A DNA stretch of 64,000 nt from Candidatus Nitrososphaera evergladensis SR1 (GCF_000730285.1 NZ_CP007174.1:186001-250000), one strand, 5' to 3'. Positions 1 to 11,313 are shown, counted from the first letter of the stretch. Numbers and translations: made by a program. The notes: a model not told the origin generated them from the letters alone.

Positions 1-1567
1 CAGCTGTGGAAAATGCCGTTCCTCCAACAAGCATGAGCAGGATCAAAGACATTTTTGCAACGGGGGAAAGTGATTGGATGTTGAGGTACTGAAAGCCGGT
101 AGTAGTCGCGCTGCTGAGTACATGAAATGCAGCACTATAGATGTCGACGACAACATCGCCACTGCTGCTCCTTCTATTGCTACTATCACTTCCTTCTGCT
201 GTTGCTGTCGCCACCCCTGCTGGGTCGATGGTGTTGTCAAGGCCTCCGGCCAATACATAGAATATGGGAATTGATGCTGCCATTACGAGGAAAAAGACTG
301 CTACTTCCAGACTTATCGTCCTTCTCTCCCGCAGTCCTGACTTGGCGGCAAAGATATAGTAATGAAACGCAAAAGGTAGAGCCGAGAGGATCATTCCCAC
401 CGCCACAAAAGTCATCCTTTCCGGGTGTAACGGGCTTATCAAGTCCGTATCAGGGAGAAACCCGCCGCCTGTAATTGAGCTAAATACAAGTGCGGTGGCG
501 TTCAGGACATCTGTTTGGCCAACAAATACCATTGCAAGGACAAGGATTATGGTGTAGGCAGTAAAGATCACGACGATGGTGATCAAGAGCTCCTTTACCC
601 TTAGCATGCCGCCTCCAAGGACACTCTTCATGGCATTCAATTTTCTTTCGGGAAAGAATATGATCATTACCAGGTACATGAAGCTCAGGCCTCCGACCCA
701 CTGAGTATACGAATGGTAAAAGTCAAGGCTCTTTGGTAGGTCTTGGGGATTGCTAATGATGGAAAGGCCGGTGGTGGTAAAGCCGGACGCACTTTCAAAG
801 AAGCTGTTCACGAACAGCGAAGAAAGAGACATCTCGTCACTCGGCCTAAATGGATCAAGGTAGATGTATGGTATCGAGCCGAACAAGCTCAGCAAAAGAA
901 AACCGCTTACAATGAATATCGATGCCTGTTTTAGGTTCATCGGACCCTTCTCGCCGATGTGCGTCAAAAAGAACCCTGCAAACGAAAGTCCGATGACTGC
1001 AAAGAGGATGCCTGTCGCACTCGTACTCTCGCCCAGGGCGGCTCCTATAAACGCTGGAACTACAAGCAGCACCCCTGAAAATTGTAGGAGAATTCCTAGG
1101 TTGCCAAGAATGGGCTTGTATTTTTCTGTAAACATACCGCTCCTGTAATGGCTAAAAGTCTTCTCAAGGACCGATGTCCTTACAGCATTTGCCAGGGCTA
1201 CCTGGGTAACTATGCCAAGTACCTCTGAACCATCGGCAACAACGGGGAGCCGCTTCACCTGGTTTATGCGCATAAGCTGCAAGGCCTGCCTTATTGTGCC
1301 TCTTGGAGAGATGGTGACAAGCGGCTTTGACATTATGGCCTTGAGAAAGACTTGGTCGGAATCCTCGCCTTTCATCACCACCTGGTCGAGGATGTCGCTG
1401 TCAGTGACAATGCCTGCGGGCCGGCCATTTTTAGATACAATAATTGTTTCTGCATTCTGGGAGTTCATCTGCCGGACGGCGCTTGCAACATTTGTATTTT
1501 CATCAAGAACTACATACAGCCGGTTCATGTACGAAGTGATCGGTCTTTCTAGTACATCATTCTGCAT
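1..1567 (-). CDS. TrkH-type potassium transporter with N-terminal CBS pair (partial)
   Basis: Reading the minus strand from the ATG at 1567 gives an uninterrupted frame of 522 codons that leaves the window at base 1, so the C-terminus is missing. Residues of roughly 1-130 form two CBS repeats, which usually bind adenine nucleotides. The rest is strongly hydrophobic with several TM segments. It ends in a stretch of the type KMSLILLMLVGG followed by TAFST, the conserved K+-loop region of TrkH/KtrB subunits. The likely role is K+ uptake across the cytoplasmic membrane, with CBS gating by nucleotide. A Ser/Asn-rich linker from repeat DNA lies near 140-200. CBS domains are normally carried by separate proteins, so the N-terminal fusion is noteworthy. 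No TrkA partner is visible here. Confidence 0.85.
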   Translation of the reverse strand, partial: MQNDVLERPITSYMNRLYVVLDENTNVASAVRQMNSQNAETIIVSKNGRPAGIVTDSDILDQVVMKGEDSDQVFLKAIMSKPLVTISPRGTIRQALQLMRINQVKRLPVVADGSEVLGIVTQVALANAVRTSVLEKTFSHYRSGMFTEKYKPILGNLGILLQFSGVLLVVPAFIGAALGESTSATGILFAVIGLSFAGFFLTHIGEKGPMNLKQASIFIVSGFLLLSLFGSIPYIYLDPFRPSDEMSLSSLFVNSFFESASGFTTTGLSIISNPQDLPKSLDFYHSYTQWVGGLSFMYLVMIIFFPERKLNAMKSVLGGGMLRVKELLITIVVIFTAYTIILVLAMVFVGQTDVLNATALVFSSITGGGFLPDTDLISPLHPERMTFVAVGMILSALPFAFHYYIFAAKSGLRERRTISLEVAVFFLVMAASIPIFYVLAGGLDNTIDPAGVATATAEGSDSSNRRSSSGDVVVDIYSAAFHVLSSATTTGFQYLNIQSLSPVAKMSLILLMLVGGTAFSTA

Positions 1568-1687
1568 AGAACCTAACTAACTTGGATTAGTTGACACTTT
1601 GCGTGACTAATAACCATTATCATATGAAAGATACAGGAAACGGAGAAAACCCACACCGTTTTACGGGTGGATGGGTGAATTCTTGTT

Positions 1688-2485
1688 TCATTTTGATTCT
1701 GGGACGGAACCACGTACGGCCCAAACTTGGCCATGCAGCGTAAATGGAGTTGTTTCATCTTGGAGCCCCAACCGTTCCCTCAAATCTTCGCGCAGCGTCA
1801 TCAGAGATCTGTCTTTCCCAATCCGCCTTACATACGCGCCAGCAGGACCTTGGCCAAGAAGAAAGGGGTCCCAATAGTCCGGAAAAGATTTGAAATTCAT
1901 CTTAACTTCCAGTGGATGTTCAGAGATATCGTAAAGTCCAGCAGACCTCCATAGTGCAGAGAGCTCACCCTCATGGCATAGCGGCATCTTCCTTTCGTCG
2001 AACCTTTCAGCATCCGTATCCAATGCCACTGCTGCGTCCCAAAATATTCGTAGCATTTCCATGCGGCCGCCATAATCCCATACCGCTGCTACAACCCGAC
2101 CTCTCGGCCTTGTGACTCTTGTCATTTGATAGACCGCCCTCCGAGCGTCTGGGATAAAGTTTAGCACAAGCAAAGACAAGCTACTATCAAACATTGCGTC
2201 TGGAAAAGGAAGATTCTGTGCGTCGCCGACTTTGAGTTGGATCCTCCTACTGCTAGAACGAATCTGGGATTTGGCATAACCAATGTAGTCGCTTGAGGCA
2301 TCGATGCCAAGTACATTGCAGTGAGGCCTAAGCCTTGCAATAGTGAAAGCCAAAGAGCCAATACCACAGCCAACGTCAAGGATTTGGCCACTTTCAGGGA
2401 GCTTTGCAAATTCTATCAAGAGTGGCGCGACTAGGCGGCTCCATCGACCCATAAATCGATCATATGCATGGGCGTTGGTGAACAT
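1688..2485 (-). CDS. Class I SAM-dependent methyltransferase (UbiE/COQ5-like)
   Basis: This is a 265-residue protein. Motif I, LDVGCGIGSLAF, lies at about residues 37-48 and is followed by the acidic residue after the second strand (LGIDAS), typical of Rossmann-fold SAM methyltransferases. The start MFTNAHAYDRFMGRWS resembles the YdxxMGRW opening of small-molecule methyltransferases of the UbiE type. The substrate cannot be deduced. It is transcribed alone and stops about 120 bp from the TrkH start on the same strand. The C-terminal third is less typical, with an APSL-like region replaced by basic residues. Confidence 0.85.
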   Translation of the reverse strand: MFTNAHAYDRFMGRWSRLVAPLLIEFAKLPESGQILDVGCGIGSLAFTIARLRPHCNVLGIDASSDYIGYAKSQIRSSSRRIQLKVGDAQNLPFPDAMFDSSLSLLVLNFIPDARRAVYQMTRVTRPRGRVVAAVWDYGGRMEMLRIFWDAAVALDTDAERFDERKMPLCHEGELSALWRSAGLYDISEHPLEVKMNFKSFPDYWDPFLLGQGPAGAYVRRIGKDRSLMTLREDLRERLGLQDETTPFTLHGQVWAVRGSVPESK

Positions 2486-2599
2486 ATTTTTCAGTTCTTA
2501 TTTTTGCCAACCAAAGTATTCAAGGCTTTCAATAAAAAGATACATCGTAGGCACTCGCATTGGTGAGAGCGAGGTTGCTGTCTGAAGTCTGTTGCTTCC

Positions 2600-2851
2600 G
2601 TTACCGTGTTTACTTCTGTGCCATATAGCCTGCGTTTTGCGTTCAAATGAACGCTCCGCAGGGGTGATGTATTTATTATTATTACTATTACTATGGACAA
2701 TGCTGTCAATAAAAGCCCGTTCTTGCCTTTGGAAGACGTTTCTTGTACTTTCTACACCTTCTGCAACAAGCATAGGGACGTTTATTTTCAAATCATCGGC
2801 ATTGGCAATTTCATTTGTCTTGGTGAAATTGCCAAGATTGAGATAGGACAG
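2600..2851 (-). pseudogene. Possible decayed sensor-domain fragment of a thaumarchaeal kinase
   Basis: The minus frame is open from 2851 without a convincing start codon. It reads a GNF motif, then a central section ending in VPMLVAEGVESTRNVF, then Asn/Ser repeats and ITPAERS. The order GNF, V..Q..F and xPAE(R) resembles the C-terminal end of a sensor domain found ahead of histidine kinase modules in Nitrososphaera. Nothing recognisable follows towards 2498. This is a pattern-based guess; it could equally be non-coding. Confidence 0.3.
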
Positions 2852-3614
2852 TCATAGATCGACAACGATTGAATGTTGTTGTAGATTCAGTCAGTCAGAC
2901 AGACAGACAGACATCAGCTCCGGTTTTTTTACCTCGATGTTCTATATGATGTTTCATCGGAAGTAAAATTATTTGATACTCGTGCCGCATTGAGATATGC
3001 GCCCAAGTCCAACAACGCGGCGCGAGTATGATGACCGCACATACTGTCTTGATATTTTCCATTCCGTTTGTTATTATCAGCATTGCAAGGGCGCTCCTGC
3101 CTATTCTTCTGTCTGTTTATTGTACAAGAATCACTAAATCATCCACACTCCCGCTGTCACTGGTCTCTCCTCCCGTCAGACGGTAAAGAAAGAGGTTATG
3201 GCACTTCTTCTCAAGAAAATTGGTGTACGATGAGCGAGGGGGCGCGGATGATGATGTTGTTGTTGTGTGCATGTGCTGATTGCTAGAGAGAGCGATAGTA
3301 AATAACTGCCGAGTAGCAAATCTTGGAAGGTCCTCCTGTTCAGTTATAATAATACTTAATCTCCCAAATTACATATACCGAGAGAGGGAGAGGGAGAGAG
3401 AAAAACTGGGCTGCATAACTACTTGGCCAGGTAGTCACTTAGGCTGCGAACGCTATGCAAGTAGTAATTCATTATAATCTAGTTGCGAAGAAAAGGCTGT
3501 ATTATGTACACAGAGGATAAAGTAAAGGCAGCTGCAAAGTGCAGCACCATACCGCAAAATAGATTAGACTTGGATTCTGATGCCGATGCATTTAGGAAAA
3601 AGAACTTTTAAGTC
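2852..3614. other. Gene-free region with simple repeats
   Basis: No credible gene was seen on either strand. The stretch contains a (CAGA)n tract near 2890-2912 and a GA-rich tract near 3380-3410. The likely promoter of the downstream histidine kinase lies in the last 100 bases, where AT-rich sequence precedes 3615. Confidence 0.5.
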
Positions 3615-5711
<2,097 letters not shown>

Positions 5712-5749
5712 AAAACGCGATGGTGATAATAATAATATGGATATAGACA

Positions 5750-6324
5750 TACGAGTACACTCCTGTTAAGGGCGCCATTGTTAATTCTTATGCCAAGGTG
5801 GGCTTTTCATGGCGACCTTATGTCCTTGGACGCTATTTTGACACATGGATGATGCTTGCTGAAAATGATGGCATTATCATAAAGGACTGGAGAGAGTTCT
5901 GGATGGGCCACAAAGGCAGTATTGAAGCTGTCTACACTGTGAATAAGGGCTTACCCGAGGACGTTATAGAGAGAATGAGATCCGCCTATGCTAAGGCGGC
6001 TGAAAAATATCTAATTACTTCAAAGAACCATGATCACTCATTCGATAAACTGAGAGAAGAGACAAACAAACGGTTCTTACAAATTAGCGGATTCAGTGAT
6101 AAACAAATTCAAGATATCGTTAAGGAACATGGTGATTTAGGGACCATATCCGATGAAAAATATCGGAGCTCATCGCCGGCAATCACAAACAAGCTTTGGG
6201 CTTGAATGGTAACTCCCAGAAGGTTGTTCCACGTTCCGAGCTCAAGAAATGGATTGGCAATGGATGGGAGTGGGTTGCACACATAGTTGAAAACGAGTCG
6301 ATTGTTAGGCTACCTGCGCGCTAG
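5750..6324 (+). pseudogene. Tyrosine recombinase (integrase) C-terminal remnant, frameshifted
   Basis: The plus frame from about 5750 reads a C-terminal integrase section: SWRPYVLGRYFDT, then a segment with FWMGHKGSIEAVYTVNKG, where MGHKG...YT is the end of the catalytic domain of archaeal phage-type integrases with the nucleophilic Tyr. The frame stops at 6205, but the +1 frame continues with VVPRSELKKWIGNGWEWVA and ends IVRLPAR at 6324. That is the usual C-terminal tail of thaumarchaeal integrases, so one frameshift near 6195-6200 separates them. The N-terminal part and the catalytic Arg box are absent, so the gene is dead. It suggests a lost mobile element. Confidence 0.75.
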
Positions 6325-6548
6325 ACGTTTTGTATCTAAATATCTTTTGTAACATTGGTAATTTTACAATCCGTTCATCACATGAGAGAACATCTGGCTC
6401 GGAGGCAATCAAAGCTCGCAATGCCGAGTTGGGCCTCAGGCTGCTCAGCCAGGGCGACTTGAGCGACGAGATGTTTACCGTCTTTTCAGCCATGATGGAA
6501 GAAAATTCTAGGTCATGATATTTAAGGGAAATTATTTTTTCAGGAAAG

Positions 6549-6737
6549 CTAGAAATCGGCCAGCGTCATCACAGCTGCGCAAGTCTTACATTTGTAGGTA
6601 GGATACCGAAAAGAGCCACGCATTAAAATCCGCCCCACAATCTGGCACCTGGGACACGCGCCCCGTACAGTTGCTGCCCACTCTCTGACCCTTCTCTTGT
6701 AAACATGTGATTTCGAGCCACATTTACGCTTTGGCAA
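6549..6737 (-). CDS. Small zinc-ribbon protein
   Basis: This 62-residue basic protein has the pairs CPRC (near residue 29) and CKTC (near residue 52), which together make a four-Cys zinc site of ribbon type. The basic N-terminus (MPKRKCGSKSH) suggests nucleic-acid binding. No specific family was recognised. It is a lone gene on the minus strand, downstream of the integrase remnant. Confidence 0.55.
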   Translation of the reverse strand: MPKRKCGSKSHVYKRRVREWAATVRGACPRCQIVGRILMRGSFRYPTYKCKTCAAVMTLADF

Positions 6738-6800
6738 TACAACTTCTTACCCTCCTAGCCTCATAATGGCATGGTTTTGAACAGTAACTGCCCCTTCCTT

Positions 6801-6858
6801 TCCGGATGTGTGCAGGGAAGGTACTTCTGATGATTCAAACGGAGGGCCCTCATCCGGA
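6801..6858. repeat. Inverted repeat TCCGGATG / CATCCGGA
   Basis: Perfect 8-bp arms at 6801-6808 and 6851-6858 enclose 42 bases. It lies upstream of the zinc-ribbon gene on the minus strand. It could be an operator or part of a structured RNA; nothing decides between them. Confidence 0.6.
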
Positions 6859-6911
6859 AATGGATTATCAGGGGAGGGTTGCATGGCCATAACAATTCAC
6901 AACCTATGCGG

Positions 6912-6960
6912 GCCCCGCCCTCTTCAATCCAGATAGGCTATCTCACATAGAGGGCGGGGC
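6912..6960. ncRNA. Long GC-rich hairpin, possible structured RNA
   Basis: Arms GCCCCGCCCTCT (6912-6923) and AGAGGGCGGGGC (6949-6960) are perfectly complementary over 12 bp. The loop itself contains a second palindrome, AGATAG G CTATCT (6931-6943). There is no poly-T after either arm, so a simple terminator is unlikely. No known RNA family was recognised. Confidence 0.4.
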
Positions 6961-7430
6961 ATACATACAGGCTCACGTCAAAGATACGCACGTTCTGTCG
7001 TCACGTAAGTTCGTACGTCTCGTTACCCGTAAACTAAGGCGGGCAAACACGGATACGGACGTTAAGTCTCTACCTAGCATACGTAAGCGACGACCCGCTC
7101 ATTGAGCTTACGAGCAAGTATTGTTATGTAAAATACAATATTTTATTTTTTCGAAAGCGGCAAATGTTAGTTGGCAGTCGCTGAAGGGCATCGAGCGTGC
7201 GTTAGCCCAGGTGGTAGAGCGTGGTCAATATGTCGGTACGTAGAAAAAGAAACAATCAAGAAACCGTATCCCCGCCGCTATGACCAAACGACGGGGATGG
7301 AAACTTAGGATTTAGGTATTCAGGTGTGCACGTTAAGGTGTGAGACACCTGATAGGAAATATTGGAGTTATGAAAATTAAAGATTTTTGACTATGCATCG
7401 GGCGAGCGATGATGGTCCGAACAAAAAATA
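6961..7430. other. Gene-free stretch with several hairpins and a tRNA D-arm-like segment
   Basis: No ORF is convincing. Visible structures are a stem of about 10 bp with one mismatch (7268-7277 with 7289-7298, sequence ATCCCCG), a perfect 7-bp stem CAGGTGT/ACACCTG (7321-7327 with 7345-7351), and AGCCCAGGTGGTAGAGCG at 7204-7221, which resembles a tRNA D arm. No T arm or acceptor stem accompanies the last one. Many CGTA/ACGT words occur at 6975-7090. The segment may hold an uncharacterised RNA. Confidence 0.35.
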
Positions 7431-7442
7431 AAAGAAAGGAAT

Positions 7443-7465
7443 GGGCAGATTTGGGCAATCTGCCC
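7443..7465 (-). terminator. Hairpin terminator of the 7498-7956 gene
   Basis: Perfect 8-bp stem GGGCAGAT / ATCTGCCC with a 7-base loop, 32 bases past the stop codon. On the minus strand it is followed by a T-rich run (TTCCTTTCTTTTATTTTTTG), the arrangement expected of an intrinsic terminator. Confidence 0.65.
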
Positions 7466-7497
7466 CTTGACTTGCCGCTGTTATTTCTTGCATCTTC

Positions 7498-7956
7498 TTA
7501 CACCAAGCTTGTAGTAGCAGTCTTTCCGAAGTATGCCTTGACATGTGGCCGGTACAGATAGTAGATCACCACACCAGCTATGATGATGTTAACTATTGCT
7601 CCAAAGTTCCCGCCTACTAGTGAGACGATGCCCATGATGACGCTTATGGCCGAGAGGATAATAGTGACTGTCCATGCCCATCCTTTTCCTTTGAATAGGC
7701 CCCATGCCACTATGAAGGAGACTATGCCAAGTACTATGAGAACAGCTCCTACTGCTGCGGCGCCTCCACCTAAGAGTCCTACAAGGGCCATTTGGCCGCC
7801 TGCGTTTGGATCGACAGTAGTCATGGTCGGGAGTGCAGAACCTACCGCTGCCAATCCTGTCCCGCCTATCAGCATGATAATGCCGCTTATGACATTCAGG
7901 ATGGCGATTATGCTAACGCCCAACGGTCTCGTTCCCGTTCCAGTTGTCGTTCTCAT
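7498..7956 (-). CDS. Small four-helix integral membrane protein
   Basis: 152 residues with four predicted TM helices: about 13-40, 56-86 (split by a Gly/Ala-rich section), 92-118 and 119-140. The RPLGVSIIAILN start and the WGLFKGKGWAWT loop between helices are typical of a small family of unknown-function membrane proteins common in archaea. There are no catalytic residues to name. It is a single gene with its own terminator. Confidence 0.75.
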   Translation of the reverse strand: MRTTTGTGTRPLGVSIIAILNVISGIIMLIGGTGLAAVGSALPTMTTVDPNAGGQMALVGLLGGGAAAVGAVLIVLGIVSFIVAWGLFKGKGWAWTVTIILSAISVIMGIVSLVGGNFGAIVNIIIAGVVIYYLYRPHVKAYFGKTATTSLV

Positions 7957-8348
7957 GACGTTATAGCGATTTTATAATATTAATGAGATTGGCTTTTTTC
8001 CAGAAGAAAATTCTCTAAATACCCAATCCAAAAGAGCCTGAATGGAGGGCGAGTGGAGCGAGCGCACGGTTGAGTACAAAGGCTTAGATTCCATATAGGA
8101 TTGTTACAAAGTTTGTATTGACTCTAGATTAATTCTAGCAATGCAGTCAGTTTTGTTGACTATTTGGCAAAACATGAGACGAAGTTAGCATGGGCAGTAA
8201 GTTGTAGACTACCGTGCAGATATGTCCAACTGATAGTCAGTTTTTCGCACTGTTTGTACGAGTTCCCTATTTACGGTATCATTTTCAGTAATCTACTTCA
8301 GCTAGAGCCTTCTAGTAGAAATACAGGCACGAGTAGCTACATGCCAAA

Positions 8349-8564
8349 ATGACAGACGTACGCATGAGGAGAACGGGAACGGCGCCAACGATGGCAGCAG
8401 CCGAAATCGAGACATATGAGACGCTATGGAAGAATTGGGACCGTATAAAACTTGCAGAGTTAGGCGTAAACACAGATTTCATTAGGAAACTGGATGATGG
8501 TCAAGCTCGTGATTTGGTGAGAGGTCTACTCTACCTTTTTGAGAAGCACAAAAGTCAGTTATGA
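8349..8564 (+). CDS. Small hypothetical protein
   Basis: 71 residues, mostly helical in composition, with a compact section LWKNWDRIKLAELGVNTDF and ending in LYLFEKHKSQL. No family recognised. Coding is suggested by amino-acid composition and a clean ATG start. Confidence 0.5.
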   Translation: MTDVRMRRTGTAPTMAAAEIETYETLWKNWDRIKLAELGVNTDFIRKLDDGQARDLVRGLLYLFEKHKSQL

Positions 8565-8684
8565 GGGCCCGAAACGGAGGGCGACTGGAATAGGCAAGAA
8601 CATTGAACCAACAACATTACATAGAGACACAATCTGATATTGTTGTCCGTGTCCGTTAAATGAGATAGCTGAGGTAATTACCAT

Positions 8685-8798
8685 ATGGAAGCCGAGCTAC
8701 TAACTTGTCATGAATGTATATGCCTTGACTGTCAGCATGAATATGCCGCTATTTGTGTTCAGCGTGATTGTGACTGTTGCAACCATGATGAGATATGA
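8685..8798 (+). CDS. Cys-rich microprotein (37 aa)
   Basis: The ATG at 8685 follows a GAGGT Shine-Dalgarno-like element (8672-8676) at good spacing. The 37-residue product carries eight Cys (CHEC, CICLDC, then C, C, CC) and several His, so it can bind one or two metal ions or a cluster. It is too short for routine gene calling. No family name can be given. Confidence 0.6.
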   Translation: MEAELLTCHECICLDCQHEYAAICVQRDCDCCNHDEI

Positions 8799-8964
8799 TG
8801 CTCGAATTTAAGCGGGGCGCATCAGGCGCCGAGCATGTATGGTATGACGGCATGATGGCACATAAGTAAAAAGCAGTACACATTGCAATAATTCCGAAGC
8901 AACAAAGTAAAGTTATGAAAGTGTAAACCGGCTCCTTTTAAGACATGAATTTACTGATAGAATT

Positions 8965-9147
8965 ATGCAAAAACCAATCGAAATAAGGCCTTTGAAACCA
9001 AAGCGCAACATGATAAGACAGTACTGCGAAGAATGCGAAGAAGAGGCAACCAAAGAGGCGGTATTTGATTTGGAAAATTTTGTCGCTGTTCGGAGATTTT
9101 GCGGCAGGTGCGTTGAAACTGCAAAGGTAGACTTTGCCGAAGCATAA
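8965..9147 (+). CDS. Small zinc-finger-like protein
   Basis: 60 residues with CEEC near residue 21 and CGRC near residue 46, a four-Cys metal site separated by an acidic linker. It lies about 70 bp upstream of the Mn catalase gene on the same strand and could be co-transcribed with it. No specific family was recognised. Confidence 0.6.
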   Translation: MQKPIEIRPLKPKRNMIRQYCEECEEEATKEAVFDLENFVAVRRFCGRCVETAKVDFAEA

Positions 9148-9219
9148 TGGAACAAATCCGGTTTAATAAGACAAGTTCATGACTCATTAATAATTCGATC
9201 CCGAATATGCCCCTAGAAA

Positions 9220-10128
9220 ATGTGGTTATCGGTCGAAAAATTAGTTAATGAAATAAAACAAGACAAACCTGATCCGGCAGCTGCAAAAGCCCTGCAGGAA
9301 GGACTTGGAGGACAGTTCGGTGAGATGCGTACACTGATGCAGTACCAGTTTCAGAACTTTAACTTTCGGGGCGATGCCAAGCCTTTTCGTGACGTAGTTA
9401 GGGCCGTAGGAACAGAAGAGATAGGTCATGTAGAACTCATTTCCACAACTATCAATATGCTGTTGGACGGTTCCTCTACTTCGTCTTCTACGAAGGCTGT
9501 CGATCCTGATTCATTGCCCCTTGCCGACGCACTCGACGGGAATGGGAATATTCATCATTTTCTAGTTGCAGCACAAAGCTCAAGGCCGGTCGACGCCGCA
9601 GGCAACCCTTGGAGTGCGCTGTACGTCTATGACAGCGGCAATCTGGTGCTAAATCTTTTCTACAACCTGATGCTTGAAGCGACAGGCCGGCTTCAAAAGT
9701 GCAGGTTATATGAAATGAGCAAGAACAAAACTTTTCGGTCCACAGTATCCTATCTTATTGTAAGAGACCTTGCCCATGAGAAAGTTTTTGCAAAGGCACT
9801 TGAAGTACTGGGCGTCAACTGGGGAAAGGTCCTGCCTGTTCCAAAGGTTGACACGGATAAGATGCCGGAAGTTAAAGCACTGGAAAAGAAAAACCTGCAC
9901 AACCAACAATGGACCTTCTCAAAGGAATCACAACTTGGTCAGATCTTCAAAGGAGAATCGCCATTTGGTGATGGAGAGATAGAAACAATGGATGGATTGC
10001 CAGATGGCTTTGATGTCCCAGTGCTTCCAGATAGAGAAGAAGAGTTTGCACCTGGCCTTGACAAAGACTTGAAAAGTAAGGCGCAGGAAATAGCGGGAAT
10101 CACCAGACAACAGAGAGCGGCACAGTGA
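9220..10128 (+). CDS. Manganese catalase
   Basis: 302 residues matching the dimanganese (non-haem) catalase family over the full length. The metal ligands can be located: Glu35 in GEMRT, Glu66 or Glu67 with His70 in TEEIGHVE, Glu in NLMLEATGRL near 150, and His in RDLAHEKVF near 185. It disproportionates hydrogen peroxide in the cytoplasm and would protect an aerobic ammonia oxidiser. The C-terminus (PDGFDVPVLPD) is also typical. A Ser/Thr-rich insert near 86-93 comes from a TCT/CTT-rich tract. No RBS is evident; a leaderless or short-leader transcript is likely. Confidence 0.93.
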   Translation: MWLSVEKLVNEIKQDKPDPAAAKALQEGLGGQFGEMRTLMQYQFQNFNFRGDAKPFRDVVRAVGTEEIGHVELISTTINMLLDGSSTSSSTKAVDPDSLPLADALDGNGNIHHFLVAAQSSRPVDAAGNPWSALYVYDSGNLVLNLFYNLMLEATGRLQKCRLYEMSKNKTFRSTVSYLIVRDLAHEKVFAKALEVLGVNWGKVLPVPKVDTDKMPEVKALEKKNLHNQQWTFSKESQLGQIFKGESPFGDGEIETMDGLPDGFDVPVLPDREEEFAPGLDKDLKSKAQEIAGITRQQRAAQ

Positions 10129-10366
10129 TAGGGCTGCTCCCATTACTTTTTTTCATCAAAAGATCCGCTTAGTTGAAACGCCGGTGCTCCCCTTGCAATG
10201 CTGCTCTTCTATTTACTTAGGACTCGTCGCTTTTTCCGCTATTCGTTGCTTCCCTGCTTGGATCAAGTGAGTGCTGAGCCGTTAAGATTTTTAAGAAATG
10301 TGCATCGAACGGGAGAGAACTAAAGTACGAATAATGCGTAGATTAACTCCGTGTCCAAACCGCACT

Positions 10367-10582
10367 TCAAAATAGTTCCTGCCTTCTCTTCTCCTTGGCA
10401 AATCCGTCTATACATATTTCGCAGCTGAGATGATGATCCCGGCTACCGTGAGCGTGGGCGGCGTCGTGAGCGTGGTGGCGCCGAGTGAGAAAGGCAGAAG
10501 GGTTATGCGTCCTCTCTATATTCGTTGGTCTCTGCGACTTCCACAACCCGAACTTTGGGATTCTGCATGACAGTCTGCGCAT
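10367..10582 (-). CDS. Doubtful His-rich CxxC ORF
   Basis: The second half of this frame reads a His-rich segment (RRHHAHDAAHAH, then RDHHLSCEIC) that could bind metal. The first half overlaps the end of the gene at 10503-10811 in another frame, and no start codon is found downstream of that overlap. It may be the remnant of a metal-binding tail. Confidence 0.25.
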   Translation of the reverse strand: MRRLSCRIPKFGLWKSQRPTNIERTHNPSAFLTRRHHAHDAAHAHGSRDHHLSCEICIDGFAKEKRRQELF

Positions 10583-10811
10583 CTTTACTACTCTCCCACA
10601 TCTTTCTTAAGGCTTCTGCCATAGCTTGCGCCCGTGTCGCATTATCAAACTCCAAATCAATCATTACATAGTTTTGATCATCCTTTGGCCGCAATATCCG
10701 ATAACGTCGCACGCCGGATTTTTCCCGCTTTAAAGGATCGGTGTCAAACATTTTCTTCCAAGCTTCAAAGTTGCCAACTGCGTGTTCAATTCGAACTATA
10801 GTTGTTGTCAT
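10503..10811 (-). CDS. Ferredoxin-fold (dimeric alpha-beta barrel-like) hypothetical protein
   Basis: 102 residues. The pattern HAVGNFEAWKKMFDTDPLKRE, then the YRILRPKDDQNYVMIDLEF strand pair and a helix rich in Ala, resembles small monooxygenase- or cyclase-like dimeric alpha-beta barrel proteins. No catalytic role can be assigned. Starts with ATG; monocistronic. Confidence 0.6.
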   Translation of the reverse strand: MTTTIVRIEHAVGNFEAWKKMFDTDPLKREKSGVRRYRILRPKDDQNYVMIDLEFDNATRAQAMAEALRKMWESSKDAQTVMQNPKVRVVEVAETNEYREDA

Positions 10812-10985
10812 ACAAAGAAGCCTACAGTGTTATTCATAGATAAACGAGACACATACAACTTCTAGAAGTATCTGGTATCAGTTGGAACGAGCCTCTCCCA
10901 GGGAAGGCGAGCATTAATGATTCCCTAGCTGGAAAATGACCAAAAGTCAAAACAAAAAAAGAAAGGCGAGAGCGTACAGTTGTTT

Positions 10986-11180
10986 TTACTTTAGAGCGTC
11001 CTTTGCCTTTTCCTTAGCCTTGTCAAAAGCCGAGCTGGCCTTGTCAGCCGCATCTGCTGCGCCTTCTTTGACTTTTGTTGCGGCGTCCTCTGTACTTTTC
11101 CTAGCATCCTCAGCCGCATCCTCCACACCCTCTCTAGCCTTCTTGGCTGCATTTTTAGCATCTTGTTCGATATCTGACAT
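10986..11180 (-). CDS. LEA/hydrophilin-like small protein
   Basis: 64 residues composed almost only of Ala, Lys, Glu, Asp and Ser in a repeating 11-residue-like pattern (for example DAAEDARKSTEDAATKVKEG). This is typical of late-embryogenesis-abundant-like amphipathic helices. It probably protects proteins or membranes during desiccation or stress. Confidence 0.65.
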   Translation of the reverse strand: MSDIEQDAKNAAKKAREGVEDAAEDARKSTEDAATKVKEGAADAADKASSAFDKAKEKAKDALK

Positions 11181-11313
11181 GTGTTATCCAGTATGTCCAA
11201 TCAATCTAAACGAGTTTCGAGATGAAAATAGAAAATAATTGTTCATAGGAAATGTATAGAATTACGTGGGGCATATGACGGACAATGAGGACGAGCATCA
11301 GAGAGTGCTTAGC

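Noticed and set aside
1212-1580. 122-codon + ORF
   Set aside because: Antisense shadow of the CBS domains of the TrkH gene.
6330-6518. 62-codon ORF on + strand after the integrase remnant
   Set aside because: Half of it lies in AT-rich spacer and only a TTG start exists; composition of the second half is protein-like but no support was found.
7204-7221. tRNA gene
   Set aside because: Only a D-arm-like segment; no anticodon stem, T arm or acceptor stem around it.
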